From positions 24,769,110 to 24,833,109 of the forward strand of contig JACMZG010001863.1 of NCBI GenBank assembly GCA_018340805.1: a stretch of 64,000 nucleotides of DNA. Direction: 5' to 3'. This document shows, piece after piece, positions 46,991-59,850 of this stretch (the first letter of the stretch is position 1; every line of letters starts with the position of its first letter). The notes below the pieces were generated by a model, which saw only the letters and a list, made by a program, of their open reading frames with translations, did no database searches and was not told where the DNA came from. Both the position numbers and the translations under genes were made by a program. This DNA comes from Microvelia longipes. Its lineage: Eukaryota > Arthropoda > Insecta > Hemiptera > Veliidae.

Positions 46991-48456
46991 TTTTATTATA
47001 TTTCCTTGTCTATTTGCATTAAAAATAAACAAATAGACTATGTTGGTTCAATCTTAAAAGCTGCGGTTACATTTCTTATTAGAATAGAGTGTTTAGGAAG
47101 AAGTTGAAAATGATGCAATACAAATAGCGAGCAAGTAGTTCATGCGAATAAAGTTTGTATTTATTGGAATAAATTATATAAATCAAAAAGCGTATTTATT
47201 TATTTCCGTTGTAAATGATTTTCTAAGGGATCGACTCCCTCCTGAAAAAGTAACAGCTAGCGTCTGTTGCTTAATGTATTTTACTTAATGTTTATAGAAT
47301 TTTCAGAACCTATTTTCTTTACGTTAATGTAGTCTAAGAGAACGGTTTTCGCTTGGTTTCCTTCAAACTGTTTTCCAATAAAAATGTCTTAAAGAACAAA
47401 TGGTTTCTTCTAAATTTGATTGTTATTTTACTTCTCTCGTACATTAGTGTAGCACGTGATTGTGATTTTTCTCTCCGGTTTTATTGAATTTTTCGTTTTA
47501 TGGGGATTGAAGAGAATGGATGGATTTACTTAAAACCTAAGACCTACCCTAACTTGTTGTAGGGTGAGTCAGAGTACATACTCCCTCGGGGCATATGTGC
47601 TCCCTTTTATTTTTCAACTATATACTCTTAGAAATTGGAATCACCCCTACATTTGGTAAAATTACAAGTTGTCTAGGGTCTGTCTGGATGTGGAGTAAAA
47701 AACCACGCAAATTAGTTTCTCCAAGGACTCTCAAGGACGTTTTGTTCCTTTTTTATTGATAAATTTTATGTTGTCTAAACAGATTTAATCGTAGATGTCA
47801 TTCGAGGGGCACGAGTCCTTACTACCAGCTTGGAAATCATACCAGGTGGTCTACCACGCCCTTATCTCACAATAAGGGTGACAAAAAACATATAATATAA
47901 AGACCCTATAAATCTAATCCTATAATATCTTGACAGTTATCATTCAAAGTTTTTTGTTGTCAATGGATCTAAAAATTTGTGCATATTCTGCTTTTTAGAC
48001 AGCTATCCATCATATTTTAAAAGATTGTTTACATACTTCTGTGTTTGCTTGTCTTTCTTTAGAATCTCTTTTTGTGGGTCATTAATTCAACATTAATGAC
48101 ATAATATACTTCATCAATAATTCAACATAAAGGAAATCCAAAAAGTAGGAAGGGATTATTATAATTTGTTTCATTAAATTATTATACTTTCTTCACGGTT
48201 AATTCTCATGTGTTATAAACTAATTTATATCAAACCCCTTTGTTGTTAGAGTGCAATCATTAGCAGGTTATCCAAGACTTTGTCACACCTGTTATAGAAG
48301 TTATCATGTACACGAGCTAAGTCAGGAAGTACCCTCACACATGCGTCTGTCATCTGTTTTCCCTTATTACTTAATTAATGAAAATTAACGTTATAACTTT
48401 AGTTTGGTCAGTATATGATTCATGTGTATTATGACTCTTTAATTAAATATTTTCTT
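46991..48456. other. Background, no feature recognised
   Basis: Nothing shared or coding. Confidence 0.5.
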
Positions 48457-48547
48457 TTGCAAGTTTAAGTCTTGGCAAGCGAAGAAAAAGTGCTTTTATT
48501 AGGTTGGGATCATGGTAGGGGCGGTGGTTGGAGAGGGGACAACTAAT

Positions 48548-48635
<88 letters not shown>

Positions 48636-48800
48636 GTGTTTGTGTATCGAAATGAAACTTGGTACTCATATCAACCGTGTTAATGTGCCAAACTATATTG
48701 TTTATAAAATATGTGTGACGTTATTAACCTAAAAAATAATGATCCTACAGAGATTTCAAAAAATTACATTTCTTCAAGAAGTAACTTCAGTGAGTCAAGG
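48457..48800 (+). repeat. Rep-TA copy 3, with long (TA)n
   Basis: Rep-TA start ('agcgaagaaaaagtgctttt', 'aggttgggatcatggt', G-rich), a long (TA)n array at about 48550-48633, then 'cgaaatgaaacttggta' and 'caaccgtgttaatgtgcc' as in copy 1. Confidence 0.7.
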
Positions 48801-50129
48801 AGTGTTTACACTTCAGGAAGTGTGTAGATTGGGTTAAATATACCTAAAAATATAATGATTGTTATAAATGCATAAAAGGGCTATAGCCCTTCCTTAAGGG
48901 TTGGAGGGTGTTGAAACAAATGACATACCTATTACATGTTATATCATGTAATAGGTATAATTTAATGTCATGTGTAGGTTATTATTATGCAATATAATAT
49001 AGATGTCAATAATATAAAGGTCTTTGGATGCATATATTTATGTGTATATATACACGCTATATCATATAATAGGTCTCATGTTATGTCATGTATTGGTTAT
49101 TATTAATATTAACCCAATCCCCCAATCTCAATATTATTTCTTTTTTTAAATTACTTTCTCGTAGAATTCTTCTTGTATTATCTAAAAATTTGGCGTCTAA
49201 AAATTACGTTAATAATCCAAAATAAAAACGGCACTGAAATAAAACTCGGTAGTATTTGACCACATAAACAAAAAAGCATTCTTAAGCTAAAAGGGATTCG
49301 AAATGGAGCTGTCTGTGTAATTCTGATTTACGTCTCGAGGGGTTCGTCTAAATCTTATTCAACAAAAAAGGTGTAAGGAGTTCTCGGTTATAAAAGTTAC
49401 GAGAAGTGAGCCCAACAAACGTCCCATCAGCTCTAAAGGTTCTGTAATCCAGTTCCACATTCAAAATCCTTCCTAAATCTGTTTCTTTATGGCTGTATAT
49501 TTTTGGGATGCCCACTCAAACTCCCCCTTAGATGTAAAACCCATAAAAATTTACCTTCTTTTTCCCTTTCTGTTAAAAACATCAAATCGATAAATCTAAA
49601 TCAAGATAAAACCTTTTATCCATGAAAGTATCTAGGAGGCCGTTTTACAGAATAAGTTATATATGTTATTTGATTTAACTGTATTTAAATTAAGTAGAAG
49701 CATTTTTCACTAATAACTCTCCTTATACTATTTGAAACCATTTCTTCGTTTTCATGTATTCGACTATTCTTTGACTTAATGTATGTAAGACTTAATGTAA
49801 GAGTTTTATCTTTATAATTTTATAAAAGAGGTTAAAGATGAAAATCTAAGTTTGTATTTATATCATTTGAAAAGTGTTTATTACAATAAGATGAGTAAGT
49901 TGGAATTATATATCATTTTTTGTACAGTTGTACTTGTGTTCTTGTACACCTAACTTAAGAAACAGCTGAACTGCTTTAATGTTTTGGAGCCCCAAATTAT
50001 TGTTTTTAGATTGGTATTTAATGGAACTATAAACATTGCTATATATTTTAATATAATGTATTAATGTATTTTAATTTTGTATTTTAATAATGTATAATCC
50101 TATAATTATTATCGAGTTAATCTAATTTT
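48801..50129. other. Background with a small palindrome
   Basis: About 48925-48960 is a palindrome (acctattacatg ... catgtaataggt). No other feature. Confidence 0.5.
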
Positions 50130-50161
50130 ATATATAATATATATATATATATATTATATAT

Positions 50162-50222
<61 letters not shown>
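50130..50222. repeat. (TA)n microsatellite
   Basis: About 90 bases of TA dinucleotides with two phase breaks. Confidence 0.95.
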
Positions 50223-50224
<2 letters not shown>

Positions 50225-50225
<1 letters not shown>

Positions 50226-50591
50226 GATTTTTTGTTTGGTAACCGTCTGGCATGTATGGTAAATCTGACTACTAAAACGTGTTTTCTTCGGTATTTTAAC
50301 AAATTTAAATTAGATTAGAGGGGTAAACTACCGAAATTCAGCGATATATATCGTCCAGAATATAGTACAGTTTCCGACAGGATCCACACCAATTATACGC
50401 TCTAATTTATTTTTTTAAAGTTACCATAGAGGAACAAATTTCGGTAATCAGATTTCCATACATTCCCGTTAATTACCAAAAAATAATTAGGTATTTAAAG
50501 TGGGGGTAGATAGCAATTTTATCGCTATAGCTCCGTACGGAGCTGAGCAATCAGTGTGATGTATTTAAAATGTACCACCCTGTATATATAT
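50225..50591. mobile_element. Possible relative of the 56-58 kb foldback element
   Basis: It ends CCACCCTG|TATA like the foldback element and shares short blocks with its unit ('taaagttacca', 'ttaattacca', 'gggggtaga'). The other end is not seen and may have been lost at the adjoining (TA)n array. Confidence 0.35.
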
Positions 50592-51941
50592 TCACGTTTA
50601 AATATGAACTTCCCAGCGTTTTGACCTGTTTGAGTTTTTATTTGTAAGAATTCAACTAATTATTATTCCAATTAGAAGAAAAAATAAGGAAAAAAAATCC
50701 AGTTGCCAAAACGTTGTCATGTATACCTCGAAATGAAAATTTCGAGGCCAATACCTGTATCTCGAAATGAAATTGATAAAAATAAGATCTGCGTATTGGC
50801 ACTTTTGATTACGGTGACACCGACTGAAACATAAATGTTTTTCAAAAAATCCATTAGAAGCCATTACCCAATTAAAATGTGCGGTGTTCTTGCCGAATTT
50901 CTAATTAGTTCCACTTTACTCTTGCGATCTTCTATAGTCGTAACTCAATTATTAATTTTAAATAATTTTAATTGGTTTTATCGAATATAATCTTTTTAGA
51001 AACATATAGGATGATTATTTTGAATTATTGATCGCACAGATGGAGTAAGACTGATTAAATTGCATTCTTTTAACCATATGAATTTTGTGAAAACTGAGGT
51101 TTCTCTAAACATTACTAAATGATGTGGTTAACACATGTGAATTTCATTTGCGTGTTATTTTCATTGGTATTTCTATCAAAAATGTAATTATGACAACAAT
51201 TCTTGGAATTTACTTTACCTGTTGATTTAAAAAAATCTGGCATGCAAATCATGTTAAGCGATTTTTATGTTCTGTATATTTTATTTTATTCAATATAAAA
51301 TGCATCGCGTTTACTCTTTCTATTTTTTACTGACACTAAAGAGTTGAAAAAACTCCCTGAAAACAAATTTAGTCTTTAGGAAAACCACTATTACTCCTTA
51401 ATTAATAAAGTTTTAATTAAGTATTGTAACTATGAATTAAAAATTGTGTACGTTTGCGACATTTTCCTAAAAAATAAATACAGATTAATTCTGTTTATAC
51501 CCTCTTTGAGAAAAGAAACTAAGTGCGCCAAGCCTTTTATTACTATTTTTATTTATTGCAAAAAATTTTCCCCGTAAAATGTCTTACCTGTATTAAACTT
51601 TATAGGTTAGAAGAGGGGGATCTTTCGGATACACAAGAGAATGATTAAATTTTCTCGACTAATGAAAATTTAATTTAATCTTCTATTTTATTTTCTGCAA
51701 TTCTTTGGGAAAAAATCTATACAGTTTCATAACCTTAATTACTTTTGAAAAATAAATTGTTAATTAGATAAAACTTTTTAATTAATTTAATTTTAGTAGA
51801 GTACGTAACGGAATATATTCCATCAATAATAATTAGAAAACACTGTAATTAATTTGGATTTAAGTCTTTAATTTTTGTATAAAATTGTTCTATATTAATA
51901 AGAAATTGACTTAAAAATTTGTAATGGAGGTTATTTATCTA
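50592..51941. other. AT-rich background, no feature recognised
   Basis: No shared repeat or meaningful open frame. Confidence 0.5.
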
Positions 51942-52116
51942 TAGTACGACACACGGCTAAAATCAGTTGACAGCGTGGGAAAATAATGCGAAGGAGTTAA
52001 TGAGGTTATTCCTGGATGTTAAACCACGCCCTCAATTTTTAAATCAGGCCAACCTTATTGGTTTCTCAACACCATTTTTCCGCGCTGTCAACCGATTTTA
52101 GCCGTGTGTCGTACTA
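51942..52116. mobile_element. TIR MITE, family T, copy 2
   Basis: A 175-bp palindromic element with ends TAGTACGACACACGGCTAAA and its complement (ccgtgtgtcgtacta). The interior 'gacagcgtgggaaaataa...ttaatgaggtt' closely matches 13618-13791. It sits at the edge of a Rep-5S fragment. No coding capacity. Confidence 0.88.
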
Positions 52117-52129
52117 TTGTAACTTTCAA

Positions 52130-52340
52130 GATTAACTTTTTTTACAAAGTTAATCTGTGTAGCATAAATACATTACAATGATACTACGGAGATACTATGA
52201 TAAGTGACACACACATACAGATAATTTTGTTAAAACCACTTAGGAGGTCTTAAAAACGATAAATTAGATGACATCAGAGATTCAGATTTTATTTGCAAAC
52301 AATACTTTTCCTATGTACCTAAATATGAGGAAAAGTGACA
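52130..52340 (-). repeat. Rep-5S 5' fragment
   Basis: The minus-strand copy of the family's first ~200 bases ('cttttcctcatatttaggta' start near 52340, (TG)n block) stops where MITE copy 2 begins. Confidence 0.75.
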
Positions 52341-53244
52341 ATAGTACCTATCGCCTTCGAGTTTGTTACTCTCCATACTGAAAAGTAACTACGCATCCTT
52401 TGTTTATTAAGAATAAAGTTTGCACTTTATATCCGAACGAAAGTTAAACACCCAACATAAAAGTTACACTTAGTGCAAGTATCATGCCACAACAAACTCT
52501 TACTTTTCTCTCATAATTACAACTTATAGTGGGTGTTAATTTTATATACTTATAATAATTATTAAGTTGTTCTCACAACATAAAGGAAACTATGTTCACA
52601 TTGTTCTTGTCTATATAGGTTAAGGTGTGAATGAACGTAACGGCTAGCGTGAAGTCTGTTGGGGGTGGGGTAGAAAAGGCGGAGCAACACAGATCAATAA
52701 CAACCCCTTGGTTAGCTCTCAGAGCCTGGGAGCTTCGTGCAACAACCCCTAACTCACTTCTTCCTTCTTCTCACTCGCTGTTTCACCCTCATATATTTTT
52801 ATTTCACTATTTCCTTTCTTTTTACTCACTATTTACTAACGTTTTCAAGCTTTATTCTTTTCTTTTTTTTTGCCTTGTAATTCAATAGATTTCTTTCATC
52901 TATTTTAAAGTATTAAGTTGAAATGCAAAATATTTCTGTTTTACTACTGAAAACTTCATTTGAATTATTGATTATTATTATTCTTTACTTTTTCATTCAT
53001 TGTTTTCAACATGTTTAGTATCGTTGCAGTATCCAATCATTCTTAACGTTTTTAAAGTGCCACTTCGTCATTCTTAAATTTATTTTTATTTTACTCGTTG
53101 AAATAAAGTTAGGAAATAAAATTTATATTACAGTTGTTTTATAAATAGCATAATCAAACATGATATATTATCTTTAGCATAATATATAAACACAAATTAT
53201 ATTGATTAACATTGAATACTTAAAACTAATATAAAATTATTGGC
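52341..53244. other. Background with a GC-richer patch
   Basis: About 52640-52770 is less AT-rich (gggggtggggtagaaaagg, tcagagcctgggagc). The 85-codon frame across it (52631-52888) has no recognisable domain and ends in AT-driven hydrophobic sequence. Confidence 0.45.
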
Positions 53245-53480
53245 CAAACTATTTAAACAAGATAATTTTATGAGGTAGTGGTCAGATTGGTATAAAAACA
53301 CAAAGTTAGAGCTTTGAGCCGTAAATTAGGCCTTCTTCAGAAGTAGTTTTATTCCAAACTTTATTTCAAGTTTTATTCATAACTACTTCTGAATAAGGCC
53401 TAATTTACGGCCGAAAGCTCAAACTTTGTGTTTTATACCTATCTGAATACCACCATATAAAATTATCTTGATTGAATACT
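53245..53480. repeat. Palindrome of two head-to-head repeat tails
   Basis: Two ~100-base arms in inverted orientation (left ends 'caagataattttatgaggta', right ends 'tataaaattatcttg') around a ~45-base centre. Each arm, read outward, has CTTCTGAA(G/T)A, a GGCC...GGCC-type hairpin, then GAAAG (right arm) or CAAAG (left arm). So it is two inverted copies of one element end. Confidence 0.8.
53389..53416 (+). ncRNA. Hammerhead-like motif in the right palindrome arm
   Basis: CTGAATA, one A, hairpin GGCC-TAATTTAC-GGCC, GAAAG. The left arm, read on the minus strand, has the consensus-like CTGAAGA but lost the GAAA. Same layout as 18101-18128, again with one extra nucleotide before stem II. Confidence 0.25.
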
Positions 53481-54714
53481 TAACGTAGTTTAAATAATAT
53501 CCATTGACAGTTTAAGTTGATGCTGCCTCTAAGGTTTTGCACCATTTTTTTGGTCAAAACTTATAGCATAAATACTGTATTAAATTAGTAAACAAAATTA
53601 TACAGATTGGTTAGAGTTAGATTAATAGTGTACAATTCTACATGAATGCAACCACATAAAGTTAGTTAACTCGGATAATTTAAATTTAGCATGAATTATG
53701 ACAAATTTTAAAAGATCTTTCTGTCTATTTAAGCTCATTGTCAGAGCTAAGGAACAAACTAATGAAAATTTGTTCTGCTAGTACTACAAAAGGAATTTGT
53801 TCATTGTTTTAAGTTTTTTATTTTTTTACATGATTATAACTAATGTAGCAAAGGTTCATTATTTTTATTTCAGGACAAAAAGTCTTATATGAAAAATTTA
53901 AAAATTCCTCAGCTAATTTTAATATTAATTATCAAATGTTCTTTTGTTCTTCCGTTTTTCTCATTTTTGAAAACAATGCAAAATGTTTTCTTTTCCATTT
54001 TCACCAATATTTTTATAATTTTCTGTAAGTGGAGTAAATTCGTGAGGTATCTAGTAAAACTCTTCTATTTAATGAATTGTTTTATTAAGTGAAATAAAGT
54101 TTTATAAGTGAGATTATGACATTGTAATAATCACGGGTCATTCTTCACTGGTTTAATAACAAGAACAATACATTTCTTATTATCCCCTAACACACCCGTA
54201 TCACATTTAGTTACGCTATATGGCTGTTATTTAAACAGATATATATTTGATGTTTTTATTCATGACGTGATATGTTTGTCATAAACAGATTCTTTAAGAT
54301 TAGAGTTGATGGCTAGACATAAAAGGCTTTTGTCGTGCAGACGCCCTTATTACAATATCTCCACTTATATACAGCCCTTATCTCAATATCTCTTCTCATA
54401 TACGGCCCTTATCTAAATCTCATCCTATTCGATTGTTTACTTCCCGATTCCATACACATTATTAAAGTATTTGCTTTTTATTTAAATCTTGAACAAACCC
54501 TTAACCTAACTCTACCTTTACCAATCTTTTAGAAAAATTTTCGACTAAAATTCCCGAGACCCTTAACTATTTTAACTTCTAAATTTCCCATATCCTTTAA
54601 TAATGTTATTTTTATTTCCCGTCTCTAATACTGTTGTTCTCTTGGGTATAATTTAACATGATATTATTCATATCATGTTTAAGAGGTATATGATGCAGAA
54701 AATATAAAAAGGGT
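53481..54714. other. Background, no feature recognised
   Basis: Acceptor-like 'ttatttttatttcag|gac' at 53874 has no donor half and no exon-like frame after it. Confidence 0.5.
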
Positions 54715-55212
54715 CATGTTAAACCATGTATATCATAAAAATATATGAAATATTACTTTTTTAAAAGGAACACATCGTATCTATTGGTTCAATTATGTTA
54801 CGGCGTATAATTTAATGTATGTATCTCATTTATTCTTTGCAAAGGTTAAATTATAAAGATGTATTTTAAATTTAATACTAAATTGTGGTAAGACGGTTAA
54901 ATTTTGTGGGTGCTGTATATTATTAATATAAAACAATTTGTTTTTTTGGGGAAAAAACTAGAGAAATTTAAGGCAAGAGGTTGGCTACACTTCCTTCAAT
55001 GTTTATCATAAAAAATATATAAAATATTACTTTTTTAAAAGGAACCCATCGTATCTATTGGTTCAATTATGTTGCAGCATATAATTTAATGCATGTATTT
55101 CATTTTTTCTTGGCAAAGGTTAACTTATAAAGATGTATTTTGACTTTAATATAAAATTGTAGGAAGGAGGTTACATTTAGTGGCTCCTGTATATTACTAT
55201 AAAAAATCGTTT
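54715..55212 (+). repeat. Tandem duplication, about 275-bp unit
   Basis: 54721-54942 and 54999-55211 are diverged direct copies ('attacttttttaaaaggaac', 'atcgtatctattggttcaat', 'gcaaaggtta', 'ctgtatatta'). Confidence 0.85.
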
Positions 55213-55625
55213 TATTTATACTGCAACACGTGTTCGGACTGACAGCTCGTTGTCAGATTAGTTGTATTCCCAAAGGTCACCCATACAAGCACTGGACCTC
55301 TATCGATCAAGTTTATACTCGTGATCGTCCTCACATAGTTTTATTCCCAGCTATTACCCATCTAAAACGTATACAATTCATTAAACTAATAAGCATAATG
55401 TAATAAAACTTGGCACATATGCTGGTGTTATAAATGACTACTTGCGTGCCACACAGATAGACAACTTTGTTACAACCACAAATAACCTTAACAAACAACT
55501 TTGTTACAAACACAACAAATCTTAAGGTGTTAAGCAACACCTTAAACGGATAATTCCGGTGACATCATGGTTTCGGATTATCTTGCAAATACAATAATTT
55601 TCCTTTACACCTACGGTAAATGAAT
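55213..55625 (-). repeat. Rep-5S copy with internal deletions
   Basis: On the minus strand it starts near 55620 ('atttaccgtaggtg') and keeps the 'tggcacgcaagtagtc'-type block. Near 55262-55310 it has a good 5S-like block ('cagtgcttgtatgggtgacc', 'tttgggaatac'), then 'cgtgttgcagtataaat'. Confidence 0.75.
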
Positions 55626-55659
55626 ATACACAAGTATATACGGTAGTACTAAAGAGTAA

Positions 55660-56073
55660 TATTCAGTGAATACCAGTCATTTGATAAAAATTGAACAAAT
55701 GCTATTAATTAAATGAAAATTGGCACATATGTTGCTCTTTTATATGACTACATGCGTGCCAAAGTCTCAAATTGATCGACAAATGTTTTCGCGTTTCATA
55801 CATTTTTGCTAAGTCATTATTACAGGTTAATGACGTTATATTATTTTCCAGACAGCATAACGAAACCTGATTTTTGTACTAATTTAACTCTAGCATAAAT
55901 ACGGTGGGAGTTACGATGATATCTACATCGTAACTCTGATATCTACGATGATATCTACACACACACACAGAAAACTTTACGAAAACCACTAAGGAGGTCT
56001 ATCAATGCCTAAAACAGATAACTCAAGTGACATCCCGGTTTCGGATTTTTTTACATACATAATACTTTCTATA
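55660..56073 (-). repeat. Rep-5S copy, interrupted by the foldback element
   Basis: The minus-strand copy contains the 'tggcacgcatgtagtc', 'acgtcattaacc', 'gtaactcccaccgtat' and (TG)n blocks. Its 5' end continues after the insertion at 58232-58265 ('acatacggtataaata'), so the two pieces were once joined. Confidence 0.8.
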
Positions 56074-58231
56074 CAGGGTGGAACAATTCACTTAAACCAA
56101 CATTAAACCATTAAAATCATGGTGAACACATGGTCCTAGACTAACAAAAATGGTCTCTACCCCTAGTAAATCGACCATCCTGAGTTCAAATTCACCAAAA
56201 TTTGTTTGGTAATTAATACCCAAATGTGGTAATTTAATTAGCACTTTTCGTTTTTTATTGGTAATTTTAAAAAGTCAAATTGGACTATAGCATAATATAG
56301 ACTAATTTAGAAACTACATTATATCCTGAGAAATTTGATACCAATATCACAAAATTCCGGTAATATTTTACCGAGCTATCAATCGACATACAAGACATAA
56401 ATTATTACCGGCAATTTTGGAACAACAAAATGCGCCAACCTAAAAAAATGGTTAAAGCATGGTCCTAGACTAACGAAAATGGTCTCTACCCTAGTAAGTC
56501 GACCATCCTGAGTTCAAATTCACCAAAATTTGTTTGGTAATTAATACCCAAATGTGGTAATTTAATTAGCACTTATTGTTTTTTAATGGTAACTTTAAAA
56601 AGTCAAATTAGACCATACAGTATTATAAATTAATTTAGAAACTACATTATATCCTGAGAAATTTGATATAATATCACAAAATTACGGTAATATTTTACCG
56701 AGCTATCGATCGACATACTAGACATAAATTATTACCGGCATTTTTGGAACAACAAAATGCGCCAACCTAAAAAATGGTTAAACATGGTCCTAGACTAACG
56801 AAATGGTCTCTACCCCTAGTAAGTCGACCCCCTGAGTTCAAATTCACCAAAGTTTGTTTGGTAATTAATACCCAAATGTGGTAATTTTATTAGCACTTAT
56901 TGTTTTTTATTGGTAACTTTAAAAAGTCAAATTAGACCATACCATAATATAAATTAATTTAGAAACTACATTATATCATGAGAATTTTGATACCAATATC
57001 ACAAAATTCCGGTAATTTTTTACCGAGCTATCGGTATCATTGTGATAGTACTATAACAATGATAGAGTTATTTGCTTGTATGTCGATCAATAGCTCAGTA
57101 AAAAATTACCGGAATTTTGTGATATTGGTATCAAATATCTCATGATATAATGTTGGGGTAGAGACCATTTTCGTTAGTCTAGGACCATGCTTTAACCATT
57201 TTTTTAAGGTTGGCGCATTTTGTTGTTCCAAAAATGCCGGTAATAATTTATGTCTTGTACGTCGATCGATAGCTCGGTAAAAAATTACCGGAATTTTGTG
57301 ATATTGGTATCAAGTTTCTCAGGATATAATGTAGTTTCTAAATTAGTCTATATCATGGTATGATCCAATTTGACTTTTTAAAGTTACCAATAAAAAACAA
57401 TAAGTGCAAATTAAATTACCACATTTGGGTATTAATTACCAAACAAATTTTGGTGAATTTGAACTCAGGATGGTCGACTTACTAGGGGTAGAGACCATTT
57501 TCGTTAGTCTAGGACCATGCTTTAACCATTTTTTTAGGTTGGCGCATTTTTGTTGTTCCAAAAATGCCGGTAATAATTTATGTCTTGTATGTCGATCGAT
57601 AGCTCGGTAAAATATTACCGGAATTTTGTGATATTGTATCCAATTTCTCAGGATATAATGTAGTTTCTAAATTAGTTTATAATACTGTATGGTCTAATTT
57701 GACCTTTTTTAAAGTTACCAATAAAAAACGAAAGTGCTAATTAAATTACCACATTGGGTAATAATTACAAAAAAATTTTGGTGAATTTGTACTCAGGGTG
57801 GTCGACTTACTAGGGGTAGAGACCATTTTCGTTAGTTTAGGACCATGCTTTAACCATTTTTTAAGGTTGGCGCATTTTGTTGTTCCAAAAATGCCGGTAA
57901 TAATTTATGTCTTGTATGTCGATCGATAGCTCGGTAAAATATTACCGGAATTTTGTGATATTAGTATCAAATTTCTCAGGATATAATGTAGTTTCTAAAT
58001 TAGTCTATATTATGCTATAGTCTAATTTGACTTTTTAAAATTACCAATAAAAAACGAAAAGTGCTAATTAAATTACCACATTTGGGTAATAATTACCAAA
58101 AAAATTTTGGTGAATTTGAACTCAGGGTGGCCGACTTACTAGGGGTAGAGACCATTTTTGTTAGTCTAGGACCATGTGTTTACCATGATTTTAATGGTTT
58201 AATGTTGGTTTAAGTGAATTGTTCCACCCTG
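56074..58231. mobile_element. Foldback element with tandem ~327-bp units in inverted arms
   Basis: The ends are exact inverted repeats (CAGGGTGGAACAATTCACTT at 56074, its complement ending at 58231) flanked by TA on each side. The left arm has three direct units starting with 'catggtcctagactaac' at 56129, 56458 and 56783 (periods 329 and 325). The right arm carries the same units inverted, ending near 57190, 57520, 57850 and 58175, the first one shortened. The centre is at about 57030-57085. Each unit opens with a degraded version of the terminal repeat. No coding capacity. TA target and CAGGGTG ends suggest Tc1/mariner-type mobilisation; the structure recalls Drosophila foldback elements. 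Confidence 0.88.
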
Positions 58232-58265
58232 TATATACATACGGTATAAATAAGTAATAGTAAAA
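58232..58265 (-). repeat. Rep-5S 5' end, right of the foldback element
   Basis: 'tatatacatacggtataaat' continues the family's start on the minus strand and completes the copy at 55660-56073. Confidence 0.7.
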
Positions 58266-59762
58266 ATATAGAACCTTAAGAAATAAAACCTGCACAAAAT
58301 AATTCTTATATATATTCATATCTACTATAGTTGATTTATTGCTAAACTAATTAGGCATGAAACTCTTGTTATCTATAATGATGTCAGTTCTATATCTATA
58401 AAATATTTAGCATGAAAGAATTTATATTTTTGCGAATGCATTCGGAATGTTGATAAAAACATTATTATTTATACAAATATTAGTCTAGAATTAATTATTC
58501 TAAGAGTAATTTATCAATAGAATACTTGTAATATATGACAGATATTTTTATATTAATATATTTTGATATTAAAATAATAAATGATTTTGATCAATAGCTG
58601 AAGGCATAAAATGTATTATAGATACATTTTTGTTATAAATATTCTCAATATATGATTCAATGAGCTATCCACAGCTTTTTAAATGCTCCTTAAATGTTAG
58701 GCGTAATCTACTTAGTTATAAACAATTCAGGTATAAAATTGGTTTAAAAAGCTATCAAGCAATATTAATGAATTTAAGTAAGTTCTATCTTTTTAAACCA
58801 CAGTCCTTGAGGCTAGAGTTTACTTAAATATTATATTATTTGCCAAATATCAATGAGTTAGTTTTAATATTCGTTAATTTTAATATTTGATCTAATATTT
58901 TTTTTTCTAGTTTATTTATTATTTAAGAAAATCGTATCTTACCTGATATCAACGAATAGAAAAACTATGTGTTATATAAAGCCTTTGTGTTGAATAACAC
59001 AGTGCTCTATAACTGTTGTATAAGACTTGTTATATAACTGTGTTGTATTATTGTTATATATTGCGTTATTATATAACTGTTTATAAAACTTGTTTTATTA
59101 TAACTTTGAAAAATTCGTAAATTCATTTTAATATTTGATTTGAGAAAAGTTAATATTAACAAATGAAGAACGAATTAAAATAATGAGAATATAAGAAATT
59201 AACATCTCCAATGATAATTTGCAGTTTTTCTGAAATTTAATATTCCAATGAGCCCTTTGTCTAACTTTCTCGGTTGCGGTTCTTTCTCAGTATTCTATTT
59301 GGAAAAAGGGCCCTTGTTTGAGGAATTTGCATTTTGCCTTAACAACGTTAATAGAAGGGTTTCTTGTTTTAATCATTTCTTTTTACTTCTCACTCTGTCT
59401 AACTTTGAGGGGAGTTTTGTTTTAGTTCTCATAAATATTAATTTACGCTAAGGTAAGCGTTTAGAGTTAGGTTAGGATGAAACTGAGCTCATCTCATTCC
59501 GCAACACGTTTCTCATGTCACCTTGCTTTATTATTCTAAATTATCATTTTTCCACATCCATTAAAAACTATGGGCAGAGTTTTTAGATAACACCGCCTTT
59601 TCTTAATTTGAGTCGTTACTTTTGTTTCTAAGATAATAAAGTATTATTAAAGGACTTAAATTTTTAAGTGATACTGACAAAAGAACTGGTAAATATTCTT
59701 AAATTATTAAGATCTAGTTATTGCAAATAACACATGAAAAAATAGAGTTAGTGATTCCTGGG
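58266..59762. other. AT-rich background, no feature recognised
   Basis: No shared repeat. The frame at 59248-59451 shows no domain. Confidence 0.5.
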
Positions 59763-59850
59763 TAATTCGGACTAGCTTCGCTCGTACTTAACATATCATG
59801 ATTACCCAAAGCTTAACTTCGGTCTCGCTTTGTACGACCTCATAATTATT
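59763..59850 (-). repeat. Rep-5S 3' fragment
   Basis: Two worn 'gaggacgagcgaagcgagtcc' motifs on the minus strand ('cggactagcttcgctcgtac', 'ggtctcgctttgtacgacct'). Confidence 0.5.

Noticed and set aside
51570..51600. Minus-strand CAG|GTAAGA, and similar strings at 58941 and 63261, as ratchet points
   Set aside because: Pyrimidine tracts are weaker and AGs lie close upstream. I keep them as a measure of chance background for the plus-strand candidates.
52631..52888. GC-richer frame as a host exon or promoter
   Set aside because: No domain, no clear splice sites at the composition edges and no core promoter motif in a convincing position.
57404..57610. 68-codon frame in the foldback element as a gene
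   Set aside because: It lies inside one repeated unit, is not preserved in neighbouring units and has no domain.
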